Positions 8,107-17,091 of a stretch of 64,000 nt of DNA are shown here, piece after piece (position 1 is the stretch's first letter; the number at the start of each line of letters is the position of its first letter). The notes beneath the pieces are model-generated. The model was given only the letters and a program-made list of their open reading frames with translations, ran no database searches and was not told the DNA's origin. The position numbers and the translations under genes are program-made. This DNA comes from Streptomyces sp. BHT-5-2 (GTDB lineage Bacteria > Actinomycetota > Actinomycetes > Streptomycetales > Streptomycetaceae), in the NCBI RefSeq assembly GCF_019774615.1, contig NZ_CP081496.1, positions 4,216,001 through 4,280,000 of the forward strand, written 5' to 3'.

Positions 8107-8305
8107 CGGGCGACTCCCCCGCGCGGTAGGAGGCTGCCGGCGGGATCTCCCCGAAGTCCAGCTCCCGCAGGACCGAGACGACGGAGTGGATGTGCTGGGC
8201 GGTGGCCGCGACGGCATCATGACGATCGGCCGGCAACGGAAGCCCGGAACGTTCGGCCCAGCGGGCCGCCTCCGGGGGTGTGAGGTCGGTGATGGGGTGG
8301 GGCAT
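8093..8305 (-). CDS. AtzG-like (DUF4089-type) small amidase partner
   Basis: The 70-residue protein runs from MPHPITDLTPPEAARW through GLPLPADRHDAVAATAQHI to LRELDFGEIPPAASYRAG. The pattern GLPLPxxxxxxV, then helices, then a P-rich segment ending near an F/Y-R motif is that of AtzG and DUF4089 proteins. These pair with amidase-signature hydrolases as GatC-like small subunits. GGGAG sits 9 nt before the ATG at 8305. The gene overlaps the amidase start, as expected for a heterodimer. Assignment rests on pattern and neighbourhood only. Confidence 0.7.
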   Translation of the reverse strand: MPHPITDLTPPEAARWAERSGLPLPADRHDAVAATAQHIHSVVSVLRELDFGEIPPAASYRAGESPDAAV

Positions 8306-8357
8306 GGGGGCGTCTCCCGGTGTCACGGAATCTCGGACGGAACCTCAAACGCTAAAT

Positions 8358-8403
8358 GTTTGCGTTAGTGGACGATAGGCCCTACCGTCGACCTAACGCA
8401 AAC
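8358..8403. promoter_or_regulatory. Symmetric divergent promoters built on a shared 11-bp inverted repeat
   Basis: GTTTGCGTTAG at 8358-8368 is exactly reversed as CTAACGCAAAC at 8393-8403. Each arm contains TTGCGT, which serves as -35 for one direction: TTGCGT (8360-8365), 17 bp, TACCGT (8383-8388) rightward; and TTGCGT (8401-8396), 18 bp, TATCGT (8377-8372) leftward. Each arm lies just downstream of the other promoter's -10. A dimer bound to both arms would silence the amidase operon and the MBL-fold gene together. The TetR gene in the amidase operon is the probable binder. Confidence 0.6.
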
Positions 8404-8472
8404 GGATTGCTTTTAGCGCCGGGCTCCGACCCCACCCGCCCCGATCGCACCGCCCCAGCAGGAGGACCGACC

Positions 8473-9399
8473 ATGACCACCCCGCCCTGCCAGTCAACTC
8501 CCCAGCGCGCAACGCCCACTTGGGCCGTGGGCGACCTCACCGTCCACCGCATCGACGAGGTCGTCCTGCCGCCGGAGACCGGCCCCTGGCTACTGCCCGG
8601 CGCCACCCCCGACGTGGTCGCCCGGCATGACTGGCTGTGCCCCGACTTCGCGGACCGGAGCGGGACACTGCGCCTGGCCAGTCACAGTTTCGCCCTCTCG
8701 GTGGGCGGTCTGCGGGTGCTGGTCGACACCGGGATCGGCAACGGCAAGACCCGCGCCAACCCTGCCTGGCACGATCTGCACACCGACTACCTACCGCGCC
8801 TCACGGCCGCGGGTTTCGCCCCGGACCTCGTCGACCTGGTCGTTCTGACGCATCTCCATGCCGACCACGTCGGGTGGAACACCCGGGCGCAGGACGGCGG
8901 TTGGGTGCCCACCTTCCCGAACGCCCGCTACGTCGCCTCCCGGACCGAGCGGGAGTTCTGGGCCGGATACGACATGGAGGAGCCGCGTCGACAGATGTTC
9001 CGCGACTCGGTGCACCCGGTCGAGGACGCCGGGCTGTTGGACCTCGTGGACGTCCCGCCCCAGGGTGCCGAGATCGCCGCCGGTCTGCGGCTCGTCCCGA
9101 CGCCCGGACACACCCCCGGCCATGTCGCGGTGGAGATCAGCAGCGGCGGCGCCACCGCACTGATCACCGGCGACTGCCTCCACCACCCGGTCCAGTTCAC
9201 CGACCCGGCCCTCGGCAGCTGCGTCGACATCGACCCCGAACAGGCCCGGACCACCCGCCGTGCGCTGCTCTCCGAGCTGGCCGACGGCGAAACGCTCCTG
9301 CTGGGCACGCACTTCCCACCGCCCACCGCCGGCCGGGTGCGCACCGAAGGGAACGCCTACCGGCTCGCGCCCGTCCCCGCAGGCACCCCGGCCCCCTGA
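8473..9399 (+). CDS. MBL-fold metallo-hydrolase
   Basis: This 308-residue protein has the metallo-beta-lactamase HxHxDH motif THLHADHVGW (His127, His129, Asp131, His132), then PTPGHTPGHVAVEI and LITGDCLHHPVQF supplying further zinc ligands, and LLGTHFPPPTAGRV near the end. It most resembles the AhlD/AttM-like lactonase and hydrolase branch, but substrate cannot be read. AGGAGGACC precedes the ATG at 8473. It is transcribed divergently from the amidase operon through a symmetric promoter region, so the two hydrolases probably act on the same compound or its products. Confidence 0.9.
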   Translation: MTTPPCQSTPQRATPTWAVGDLTVHRIDEVVLPPETGPWLLPGATPDVVARHDWLCPDFADRSGTLRLASHSFALSVGGLRVLVDTGIGNGKTRANPAWHDLHTDYLPRLTAAGFAPDLVDLVVLTHLHADHVGWNTRAQDGGWVPTFPNARYVASRTEREFWAGYDMEEPRRQMFRDSVHPVEDAGLLDLVDVPPQGAEIAAGLRLVPTPGHTPGHVAVEISSGGATALITGDCLHHPVQFTDPALGSCVDIDPEQARTTRRALLSELADGETLLLGTHFPPPTAGRVRTEGNAYRLAPVPAGTPAP

Positions 9400-9452
9400 C
9401 CACGCAAGGAACGTACAAGACGGCAGGGCGGACCGTTCGGCAGCCTGGGGAC

Positions 9453-9887
9453 ATGAGCACACACGAGACCGCCCCCGTACGCTTCGACACCAAGATCGCC
9501 GTTCTGCTGCGCGCGGACCTGGATGCCTGGCAGCGGCTGAACGTGACCGCATTCCTGGTCAGCGGCCTGGGTACGGAGCTGCCGGAGGTGATCGGCGAGG
9601 CATATGCCGACGCCGACGGCACCGCCTACCTGCCGATGTTCCGTCAGCCCGTCCTGGTCTTCGAGGGAACGAAGGAGACGCTGGTCTCGGCACACCGCCG
9701 TGGGCTGGCCCGTGCCCTGCCGCAGTCGGTTTTCACCTCCGACCTCTTCGCCACCGGCAACGACCGGGACAACCGCGCCGCCGTGCGGGCCGTGCCGGGC
9801 GACCAGTTGGATCTGGTGGGACTGGCGGTGTACGGGCCGCGGAACGCGGTCGACAAGGTGCTCAAGGGTGCTCGGATGCACCCGTGA
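9453..9887 (+). CDS. DUF2000-family protein
   Basis: The 144-residue protein contains KIAVLLRADLDAWQRLNVTAF, IGEAYADADGTAYLPMFRQP and RAVPGDQLDLVGLAVYGPRN, the hallmark segments of DUF2000, a family with a peptidyl-tRNA-hydrolase-like fold and no settled function. It follows the MBL gene by 53 bp and may share its transcript. Its last 26 bases overlap the 3' end of the convergent EamA transporter gene. Confidence 0.85.
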   Translation: MSTHETAPVRFDTKIAVLLRADLDAWQRLNVTAFLVSGLGTELPEVIGEAYADADGTAYLPMFRQPVLVFEGTKETLVSAHRRGLARALPQSVFTSDLFATGNDRDNRAAVRAVPGDQLDLVGLAVYGPRNAVDKVLKGARMHP

Positions 9888-10737
9888 GCCGACTGGCGCC
9901 GGCCGAGGCCAGGGCCACCGCCGCGACGCCCGCCCACTGCGGCAGGGCGAGGTGCTGGCCCAGGAGCAGCAGGCCGAGGAGTGCGCCGACGGCCGGTTCC
10001 AGGCTGGTGAGGACGCCGAAGACGCCGGGCGGCAGGCGTCGCAGGGCTTCCAGTTGGACGGTGTAGGGCAGCACGGTCGACAGGACCGCGACCGCCGCGG
10101 CGAGGGCGAGGGTGCCCGGGTCGAGCAGCCGGGCGCCTGCCTGGGAGATGCCGTACGGGAGGCTGAGCAGCGCGCCCCAGCTGACCGCGAGGGCCAGACC
10201 GCGCCCGTCCGGGACGCGTTCCGCCAGGCGCTTGCCGACCAGGATGTATCCGCCCCAGCAGCAGCCCGCGAGCACGCCGAACAGCAGCCCGGCGGTGTCC
10301 GGTTGGAGTCCGGAGCGGCTGAGCAGGAGCACACCCGCCGCGGCGAGGGCGGCCCACAGCAGGTCGGCCGGCCGGCGCGGACCGATCAGCGCGATCGCGA
10401 ACGGGCCGAGGAACTCCATGGTCGTCGCGACGCCCAGCGGCACCCGGTCCACCGCCTCGTAATAGCTGAGGTGGTGGACGGCGATCAGCGTGCCCGCGGC
10501 CAGGGCGAGCGTCCAGGTCGTGCGGTCCCCCCGTAGGCCCGGCCGCCACACGGCCAGCAGCACGGTCGCCGCGATCAGCAGCCGCAGCGTCACCATGCCC
10601 GCCGGTCCCACCAGGGGGTAGAGGCCGGTGGTCAGCGCGGCGCCGCCTTGCAGGCCCAGCACACCGGCGAGGACGAGGGCGGGCGCGGGTGCCTTGGCCA
10701 GGCCGAGGACGGTCGCGTGCAGGGCAGGCCCGGGCAC
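9862..10737 (-). CDS. EamA/RhtA-type inner-membrane exporter
   Basis: This is a ten-helix drug/metabolite transporter of about 291 residues. Two EamA repeats are visible: ALVLAGVLGLQGGAALTTGL to LLSRSGLQP, and GLLFGVLAGCCWGGYILVGK to VALASAGASRL. TMEFLGPFAIALIG and TSLEPAVGALLGLLLLGQ are typical of the RhtA amino-acid/threonine exporter branch. The start is uncertain: the frame is open to a TTG at 10821, but the GTG at 10737 gives a length matching the family. Its end overlaps the DUF2000 gene by 26 bp. Confidence 0.85.
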   Translation of the reverse strand: MPGPALHATVLGLAKAPAPALVLAGVLGLQGGAALTTGLYPLVGPAGMVTLRLLIAATVLLAVWRPGLRGDRTTWTLALAAGTLIAVHHLSYYEAVDRVPLGVATTMEFLGPFAIALIGPRRPADLLWAALAAAGVLLLSRSGLQPDTAGLLFGVLAGCCWGGYILVGKRLAERVPDGRGLALAVSWGALLSLPYGISQAGARLLDPGTLALAAAVAVLSTVLPYTVQLEALRRLPPGVFGVLTSLEPAVGALLGLLLLGQHLALPQWAGVAAVALASAGASRLTGASEHP

Positions 10738-11096
10738 GGTGTCTGGCGGGGAGATGGTTCCTCCCGAGTGTGGTGGCGCTTGGTGGCGCCGACCCTGCCA
10801 TCCCACGATCACGCCCCACAAGGCCCGTCACGCCGTGGAATCCGTATCCGGAGACGCGCCCGAGGAACGCCAGCCAAGGCCCGACCCGGTGAGGTCAATG
10901 CCCCGCGCGCCCTGCGGTTCCCGCACCGCGGCCTGCCGACAACGGGCGCATGTTTGCCCTGTCTTTACGGGGATGGCAGCTCCTCACCACACCCCGGGCC
11001 GCTGCGAAGGCGCGGTCCGGCCGTTGTGTGGCCGGTTGTCACCAATTTGGCGTCCGGGCCGTACCCAGTCGTGGTCCCAGGCGTTACGCTCGCCGC
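10738..11096. other. Gene-free spacer
   Basis: There is no ORF with convincing codon bias or homology between the divergent EamA and small secreted protein genes. If the EamA start is at 10821 the spacer shrinks by 84 bp. It must contain both promoters, but I cannot place them firmly. Confidence 0.45.
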
Positions 11097-11552
11097 ATGG
11101 TCACGGCCCGGTCGCCCTTCGGTATGCGGCGGGCTCGCCTCTCGGCGGGCCCGGTGGGGCTGCTGTGCCTGTTCGCGGCGCTGCTCGCATTGGTGTTCAG
11201 CCATGGGCTGAGTGCGGAGAGCGGCGACGGTCAGCTGCCTGCCGCGGTCGCCGAAGCCGGTGCCGTTGTCCATCCTTCGGCCGCCGAGCCCGCCGTCTCC
11301 GCGGTGCCGACCGCCTCCGTGGCGGAGCCGGGTCAGCGGCACCATGAGCAGCCGGACGGCCATCCGTCGGGCGCGTGCCTGTCCGGGCAGCCTCCCCAGG
11401 GAGCGGCACTGCAGGCCCCCGACCAGTCTCCGCTGGACCGTTGCGCCGCCGCCTCATCACCCCTGCCGCACACTTCCGTTGACGCATCGGGTGCGCACGC
11501 CACGCGGTCGGCACAGACATCCGTGACACGCTCCTCGGTGCTGCTGATCTAG
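11097..11552 (+). CDS. Small exported or membrane-anchored protein, unknown function
   Basis: The 151-residue protein has an uncleaved or cleaved leader, RRARLSAGPVGLLCLFAALL then ALVFSHGLSAES, followed by a low-complexity Ala/Pro/Val segment, a His-containing patch (GQRHHEQPDGHPSGACLSG) and a second cysteine (PLDRCAAASS). Two cysteines and clustered histidines could bind metal or form a disulphide, but no family is recognised. It precedes a PLP enzyme and MFS exporter on the same strand, with a 293-bp gap. It may belong to that unit or be independent. Confidence 0.6.
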   Translation: MVTARSPFGMRRARLSAGPVGLLCLFAALLALVFSHGLSAESGDGQLPAAVAEAGAVVHPSAAEPAVSAVPTASVAEPGQRHHEQPDGHPSGACLSGQPPQGAALQAPDQSPLDRCAAASSPLPHTSVDASGAHATRSAQTSVTRSSVLLI

Positions 11553-11845
11553 AACGGGCGCACCACACGAAACCGGTAGGTACCCCGCCCTCGACGGCAC
11601 GTCCGTGCCGCGCGGGGTGACGTGACGCTGCCCTGAGCAGCGCGGCGCGCCCAGGCGTGCCCGGCCCCTTTCCCAGCCTGCCGGTGGAGCCTCCGGCGAC
11701 CTGCGGGATGCCGGGCGACGTTCACCCGACCGGCCCTTCCGGCCGTCGAGCGGGACGAATGTCGCACCCCGCGGACCTGCCGCACCCCGGCGAACGTGTC
11801 GCCACGCCGATCAACATGACGCACTCCGACGAACGAGAAGACGCC

Positions 11846-13006
11846 ATGACCTCTCTGCTCAGTACCAACGCTCCGCTCGGCCGCCCGTCCCTGCCCGGGC
11901 TGGTCGGCAACACCCCGCTGCTGTACGTCTCCGAGCCGCTCTGCCCGTCCGGCACCGGATTCTGGGCCAAGTTGGAGGGTTTCAACCCCGGCGGTATCAA
12001 GGACCGGCCGGCCCTGCACATGGTGGAACGGGCCAAGGCACGCGGTGAGCTGCGTCCCGGTGGCCGGATCATCGAGTCGACCAGCGGCACGCTGGGCCTG
12101 GGGCTCGCGCTGGCGGGGCTGGTGCACGGCCATCCCGTCACCGTGGTCACCGATCCGGGCCTGGAACCGTCGATGGCGCGGCTGTTGGCGGCGCACGGGG
12201 CCCGGGTGGACCTCGTCAGCGAGCCGCATCCGACGGGTGGTTGGCAGCAGGCCCGCCGTGACCGGGTCCGCGCCCTGCTCGCCGGAGACCCCGGTGCCTG
12301 GTGCCCCGACCAGTACCACAACCCCGACAACGTCGCCGCCTACACCCCGCTCGCCCTGGAACTCGCCGCCGGTCTCGGCCACATCGACGTACTGGTGTGC
12401 AGCGTCGGGACGGGCGGGCACTCCGCCGGACTGTCCGGAGTGCTCCGCAGTCTCTACCCGGCGCTGAAGGTGGTCGGTGTCGACACCGTGGGTTCGACCA
12501 TCTTCGGCCAGCCGGCCCGCCCTCGGCTGATGCGCGGCCTGGGATCGAGCATCTTCCCCCGCAACGTCGCCTACGACCGCTTCGACGAGGTCCACTGGGT
12601 GGCGCCGGCCGAGGCCGTGTGGACCTGCCGGCGCCTGGCCGCCTCGCACTACGCCACCGGCGGGTGGAGCGTGGGAGCGGTCGCGCTGGCGGCGGGTTGG
12701 CTGGCCCGCACCAGCGGCCCGGGCACCCGGATCGTCGCGGTCTTCCCCGACGGGCCCCAACGCTATCTGCACACCGTCTACGACGACGAGTACTGCGCGG
12801 CGCACGGCCTTTCGGACGCTCCGCCGGCGGCCGGGCCGGAGGTGATCGGGCGACCGGACGAGAAGGAGGTCACCCGCTGGACCCGCTGCACCAGCGTCGT
12901 GGATCCGCTGTCGCTCCGGGTCGGCGCGGTGGACGCGAACGGCTCGGCCAGTTCGGCCAGTTCGGCCGGCGCTTGGAAAACCCCGGAAGGCGGTGCGGAC
13001 CGGTGA
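11846..13006 (+). CDS. PLP-dependent cysteine-synthase/cystathionine-beta-synthase family enzyme
   Basis: The 386-residue fold-type II enzyme has the PLP lysine at Lys52 in FNPGGIKDRPA, an altered substrate-phosphate loop ESTSGTLGLGLA (residues 77-88; CysK has ESTSGNTG), and the phosphate-binding VCSVGTGGHSAG. Replacement of the Asn-Thr pair by Thr-Leu suggests a substrate other than O-acetylserine. A 60-residue C-terminal extension rich in Ser/Ala/Asp has no recognised domain. The stop overlaps the GTG of the MFS gene (GTGA), so enzyme and exporter are coupled. A small amino-acid-derived product that is exported is an inference from this pairing. Confidence 0.85.
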   Translation: MTSLLSTNAPLGRPSLPGLVGNTPLLYVSEPLCPSGTGFWAKLEGFNPGGIKDRPALHMVERAKARGELRPGGRIIESTSGTLGLGLALAGLVHGHPVTVVTDPGLEPSMARLLAAHGARVDLVSEPHPTGGWQQARRDRVRALLAGDPGAWCPDQYHNPDNVAAYTPLALELAAGLGHIDVLVCSVGTGGHSAGLSGVLRSLYPALKVVGVDTVGSTIFGQPARPRLMRGLGSSIFPRNVAYDRFDEVHWVAPAEAVWTCRRLAASHYATGGWSVGAVALAAGWLARTSGPGTRIVAVFPDGPQRYLHTVYDDEYCAAHGLSDAPPAAGPEVIGRPDEKEVTRWTRCTSVVDPLSLRVGAVDANGSASSASSAGAWKTPEGGADR

Positions 13007-14298
13007 AGGCGGTGATGCGCCAGGCACGCTCGTACGAGCGCAGCGTGCAGCTGCTGCTGCTCAACCAGTTCACCATCAACCTCGGCTTCTACATGCTGAT
13101 GCCCTACCTGGCACAGCATCTGTCGGGGGCACTGGGCCTGGCCGGGTGGGCGGTCGGACTGGTGCTGGGCGTCCGCAACTTCAGTCAGCAGGGGATGTTC
13201 CTGCTCGGCGGGACCCTCGCCGACCGGCTGGGGTACAAGCCGCTGATCGTCGCCGGCTGCCTGCTGCGCACCGTGGGGTTCGCCGCGCTCGGGCTGGTGG
13301 ATTCGGTGCCTGCGCTGCTCGCGGCGTCGGCGGCGACCGGTCTGGCCGGTGCGCTGTTCAACCCGGCCGTGCGGGCCTATCTGGCCGCCGACGCGGGTGA
13401 GCGCAGGGTCGAGGCGTTCGCGCTGTTCAACGTCTTCTACCAGGCCGGCATCCTGCTCGGCCCGTTGGTCGGCATGGTGCTCACCGGCGTGGACTTCACG
13501 GTGACCTGCCTGGTGTCCGCGGGCGTCTTCGCGGTGTTGAGCGCGGTGCAGATCCGGGCGCTGCCGGCCCGCCGGGGCGAGTCGGCCGGGCGTTCGTCCG
13601 GGGAGCGCGAGGGCGTGCTGCGCCAGTGGCGCGGGGTGCTGGCCAACCGTCCCTTCCTGCTGTTCTCCGGCGCCATGATCGGGTCCTATGTGCTGTCGTT
13701 CCAGATGTATCTGGCGTTGCCGCTGGAGGTCCGACGGCTGGGCGGGGAAGGGGAGTTCGGGACGGTGGCGGTGGCGCTGCTGTTCGCGGCTTCCGGACTG
13801 GGCACGCTCTTCGGCCAGACCCGGGTCACCGCCTGGTGCGCGGCCCGCCTCGCCCCGGGCCAGGCACTGGCCTGGGGGCTGACGGTGCTGGGCGCCGCGT
13901 TCGTCCCGCTGTTGGCGGCGAGTGCGGTGCCGGTGCCTGGCGGGGGGCCGGGGCGGTGGGCGCTGGCGGTCGGGCCGCCGGTGCTGACCGCGCTGCTGCT
14001 GGCGCTGGGCACGATGGTCACCTATCCGTTCGAGATGGACACCATCGTCCGGCTCTCCGGTGACCGGCTGGTCGCCACGCACTACGGGCTCTACAACACC
14101 CTGTGCGGGGTGGGCATCACGGTGGGGAACCTGCTGACCGGGGCGGCACTGGATGCCGCTCGGGCGGCCGGGCTGTCGGCCCTGCCCTGGCTCGTCCTGA
14201 CGCTGCTGGGGCCGGCCTGCGGTGCGGCGCTGTACGGTCTGCACCGCACCGGCCGGATGGCCGCGCCCGGCGCGGCGGCGCGGCCCCTGCCGGCCTGA
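13003..14298 (+). CDS. MFS transporter coupled to the PLP enzyme
   Basis: This protein of about 431 residues has twelve predicted helices. LLLNQFTINLGFYMLMPYLAQHL-type helix 1, GTLADRLGYKPLIVAG (MFS motif A) and GLAGALFNPAVRAYLA mark the first half; FLLFSGAMIGSYVLSFQMYL and ALGTMVTYPFEMDTIVRLSG mark the second. The start is the GTG at 13003, overlapping the PLP gene stop by 4 nt; an ATG at 13015 is an alternative. An efflux role for the PLP enzyme's product is the simplest reading. Confidence 0.88.
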   Translation: MKAVMRQARSYERSVQLLLLNQFTINLGFYMLMPYLAQHLSGALGLAGWAVGLVLGVRNFSQQGMFLLGGTLADRLGYKPLIVAGCLLRTVGFAALGLVDSVPALLAASAATGLAGALFNPAVRAYLAADAGERRVEAFALFNVFYQAGILLGPLVGMVLTGVDFTVTCLVSAGVFAVLSAVQIRALPARRGESAGRSSGEREGVLRQWRGVLANRPFLLFSGAMIGSYVLSFQMYLALPLEVRRLGGEGEFGTVAVALLFAASGLGTLFGQTRVTAWCAARLAPGQALAWGLTVLGAAFVPLLAASAVPVPGGGPGRWALAVGPPVLTALLLALGTMVTYPFEMDTIVRLSGDRLVATHYGLYNTLCGVGITVGNLLTGAALDAARAAGLSALPWLVLTLLGPACGAALYGLHRTGRMAAPGAAARPLPA

Positions 14299-14461
14299 CG
14301 GCGGCCGGGTCCGAGGCCACGAGGGGCGGGCCGGTGTCCCCCGCCCGCCCCGTTCGACCGTACGGGCCTGCGCCGCTTCCGCGCCGGCCGCCCCGGCGCG
14401 GACATCGGAGCACCATGGAAGGGCACAGACACGACGGAGGGGGGTGGTTGGGAGCCCGCCG

Positions 14462-16969
14462 GTGGAACGTGGACGGTTGCGGATCTTCCTCGGGGCCGCC
14501 CCCGGGGTCGGTAAGACGTACGCCATGCTCGCGGAGGGGCAGCGGCTGCGGGCGCTGGGGGCGGATGTGGTGGTGGGCCTGGTCGAGCCGCACGGGCGGC
14601 GGCCGACGGCGGCCATGGCCGAGGGCCTGGAGACCGTGCCCCGGCGGACGCTGCGACACCGCGGGGCACGGTTCACCGAGATGGACCTGGACGCGGTGCT
14701 GGCCCGCCGTCCGCAGGTGGCACTGGTCGACGAACTGGCCCATTCCAACGTCCCCGGCAGCCGCAACGCCAAGCGATGGCAGGACGTGGAGGAGCTGTTG
14801 GCCGCCGGTATCGACGTCGTCACCACGCTCAATGTGCAGCACCTGGAGTCGTTGAACGACGTGGTCCGGCAGATCACCGGGACGCGGCAGCGGGAGACCC
14901 TGCCCGACGAGGTGGCGCGCCGGGCGGACCAGATCGAGTTGGTCGATCTGCCGCCGGAGGTGCTGCGCCGTCGGATGGTGCACGGTGACATCTATCCGCC
15001 GGACCGCATCGAGTCCGCCCTCACCCACTACTTCCGGGTCGGCAATCTCACGGCGCTGCGGGAGATCGCCCTGTTGTGGCTCGCCGACCGGGTCGAGGAG
15101 GGGCTCCAGCGCTACCGCGCGGAACACGGGATCGTCGCCCCGTGGGAGACCCGGGAGCGCATCCTCGTCGGCCTCAGCGGCGGACCGGAGGGCGAGACGC
15201 TGATCCGGCGGGCGGCCCGGATCAGCGCGCGTACGCCGGGCACGGAATTGCTGGCGCTGCACGTGGTGCCGGAGGAGGGTCTGTCCCGCGTCGACCCGTC
15301 AGCGTTGGAAGCCCAGCGCACCCTGCTGGAGTCGCTCGGCGGCAGCTTCCACCAGAGCACAGGTGAGGACGTGGTCCAGGCACTGCTGCGGTTCGCCGAG
15401 GCGGAGGGCGTCACCCAGATCGTGTTGGGCGCGAGCCGGCACGGCCGGGTGGCATCGCTGCTGCGGGCCGGGGTGGGCGAGCGGACGATCAAGGGGTCGG
15501 GCCCCATCGACGTGCACATCGTCACGCATGAGGAGGCGGCGGGCTCGGCCGCGCTGCGGATGCCACGGCCGGGCCAGGGCATGGGGCCGCGGCGCATCGC
15601 TGCCGCCGTGGCCGGCACGGTGGTGGTGCTGCCCCTGCTGACGCTGCTGCTGACCGCGGGGCGCGGCCAGATGGGCATGGCCGGCGCCCTGGTGATCTAT
15701 CTGCTGGCAGTCGTGGTGGTGGCTCTGGTGGGCGGGGTGCTGCCGGCGCTGGGCGCCGCGGTCGCGGCGGCGCTGCTCGCCGACTTCTACTTCACCGCCC
15801 CGCTGCACTCACTCGACATCGAGCGCTCCGACGAGCTGATCGCGCTGGTCGTCTTCGCCGCCACGGCCGTGTTGGTCGGCACCGCGGCGGGGGCGGCCGC
15901 CAGGCACACCCGGCAGGCTGCGCGGGCGACGTCGGAAGCCCGGACGCTGAGCCGGCTGGCGGCGGGCGTGCTGCGCGGCCAGGACCTTCCGGCGCTGGTG
16001 GAGCTGATCCGGGAGAACTTCGGGCTGACCGCTGTGAGCCTGCTCGAACGGGATCCGCGGGCGTCGCCGGTGCCGCGCTGGTACGTGGTCGCCAGCGCCG
16101 GCGAGCACCCGCCGGAGCGGCCGTACGAGGCTGACGTGGAGTGCCCGGTGGACGACTGCCGGACATTGGCCGCCCGTGGCTCGGGGCTCGGTTCGGAGGA
16201 CCGGCGGCTGCTCGATGCGTGCGCCGCCGAGCTGGGGCTGGCGCACGCCCGGGGCGGCGCCGGGCCCGCCGCTCCCGGCGCCTCGCTCGCCGACGCCGAA
16301 CGCACCCGGGCCGCGCTCCTGCTCGCCGCCGGCCACGATCTACGGGCGCCGCTGCGCACCGCCGAGGACGCGCTGGTGCGGCTGCGGCGGCACGGAAGGC
16401 CCGAGCGGTCCCCGGACGAGCGCCGGCTGCTGGAGACCGCACGGGCGGCCGTGCACCGCGCGGCCCAGCTCGTCACAGACCTCGACGATCTGAGCCGGCT
16501 GCACGCTGGGGCACTGGACCTCTCGCTCCGTCCGGTCGATCTGAACGAGGCACTGGGCGCGGCGCTGGACGACCTGGGGCCCGGTGGCCACTCGATCGTG
16601 CTGCGGCTGCCGGCGTATCTGCCCGATGTGATCGCCGACGCCGCACTGCTCACCCGTGCGCTGACCGCCCTGGGGGCGGATGCGCTGCGCCACAGTCCGC
16701 CGGACCGACCGCCGGTGGTCACCGCGGAGGCCCGCGACGGCCGGGTGGCGATCCGGGTGGCGGACGGGTCCGGAGGTGGTCCGGCGACGGGGCGAGCCGG
16801 TTCCCGGGCGGACAGTCTGGCGCTACGGCTCTCGCGTGATCTGGCCGAGGCGATGGACGGGTCGCTGCGGACATCGGGCCGAGGGGCGGGGTTCGCGGTG
16901 ACGCTCACCCTGCCCAGCTCCGCGCCCGGTCATAACCGGCGCGGCATGCGGCCGTCACGTCAGATCTGA
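14462..16969 (+). CDS. KdpD-like sensor with degenerate kinase core
   Basis: The protein of about 835 residues has the KdpD N-terminal domain with Walker A GAAPGVGKTYAML at residue about 13, a USP-like domain (ERILVGLSGGPEGETLIRRA), four DUF4118 membrane helices, a GAF-like linker and a histidine-kinase region. The H-box keeps His625 (GHDLRAPL). The ATP-binding domain is eroded: the N-box reads GADALRHS with Asp740 where Mg-binding Asn belongs, the G1 box reads DGSGGG, and the G2 glycines are gone. It is probably catalytically weak or dead. It lies directly before kdpFABC on the same strand. The GTG at 14462 with GGGAG upstream is preferred; GTG 14444 is possible. Confidence 0.82.
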   Translation: MERGRLRIFLGAAPGVGKTYAMLAEGQRLRALGADVVVGLVEPHGRRPTAAMAEGLETVPRRTLRHRGARFTEMDLDAVLARRPQVALVDELAHSNVPGSRNAKRWQDVEELLAAGIDVVTTLNVQHLESLNDVVRQITGTRQRETLPDEVARRADQIELVDLPPEVLRRRMVHGDIYPPDRIESALTHYFRVGNLTALREIALLWLADRVEEGLQRYRAEHGIVAPWETRERILVGLSGGPEGETLIRRAARISARTPGTELLALHVVPEEGLSRVDPSALEAQRTLLESLGGSFHQSTGEDVVQALLRFAEAEGVTQIVLGASRHGRVASLLRAGVGERTIKGSGPIDVHIVTHEEAAGSAALRMPRPGQGMGPRRIAAAVAGTVVVLPLLTLLLTAGRGQMGMAGALVIYLLAVVVVALVGGVLPALGAAVAAALLADFYFTAPLHSLDIERSDELIALVVFAATAVLVGTAAGAAARHTRQAARATSEARTLSRLAAGVLRGQDLPALVELIRENFGLTAVSLLERDPRASPVPRWYVVASAGEHPPERPYEADVECPVDDCRTLAARGSGLGSEDRRLLDACAAELGLAHARGGAGPAAPGASLADAERTRAALLLAAGHDLRAPLRTAEDALVRLRRHGRPERSPDERRLLETARAAVHRAAQLVTDLDDLSRLHAGALDLSLRPVDLNEALGAALDDLGPGGHSIVLRLPAYLPDVIADAALLTRALTALGADALRHSPPDRPPVVTAEARDGRVAIRVADGSGGGPATGRAGSRADSLALRLSRDLAEAMDGSLRTSGRGAGFAVTLTLPSSAPGHNRRGMRPSRQI

Positions 16970-17091
16970 TATAGCGTCTGAAAATCACAGGAATCCGTTG
17001 GACGTGAGCAAACGCGTAGAAACTCGCACATACCCAGATGACCGGGCGGGACGGGGCTTCCGCCCCTGATGATCTGCGAGGTGCCACACGC

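Noticed and set aside
12778..14991. 737-codon reverse-strand ORF opposite the MFS and KdpD genes
   Set aside because: Its translation is a Gln/Arg/Pro-rich string without any fold signature; the forward genes show clear MFS and KdpD motifs.
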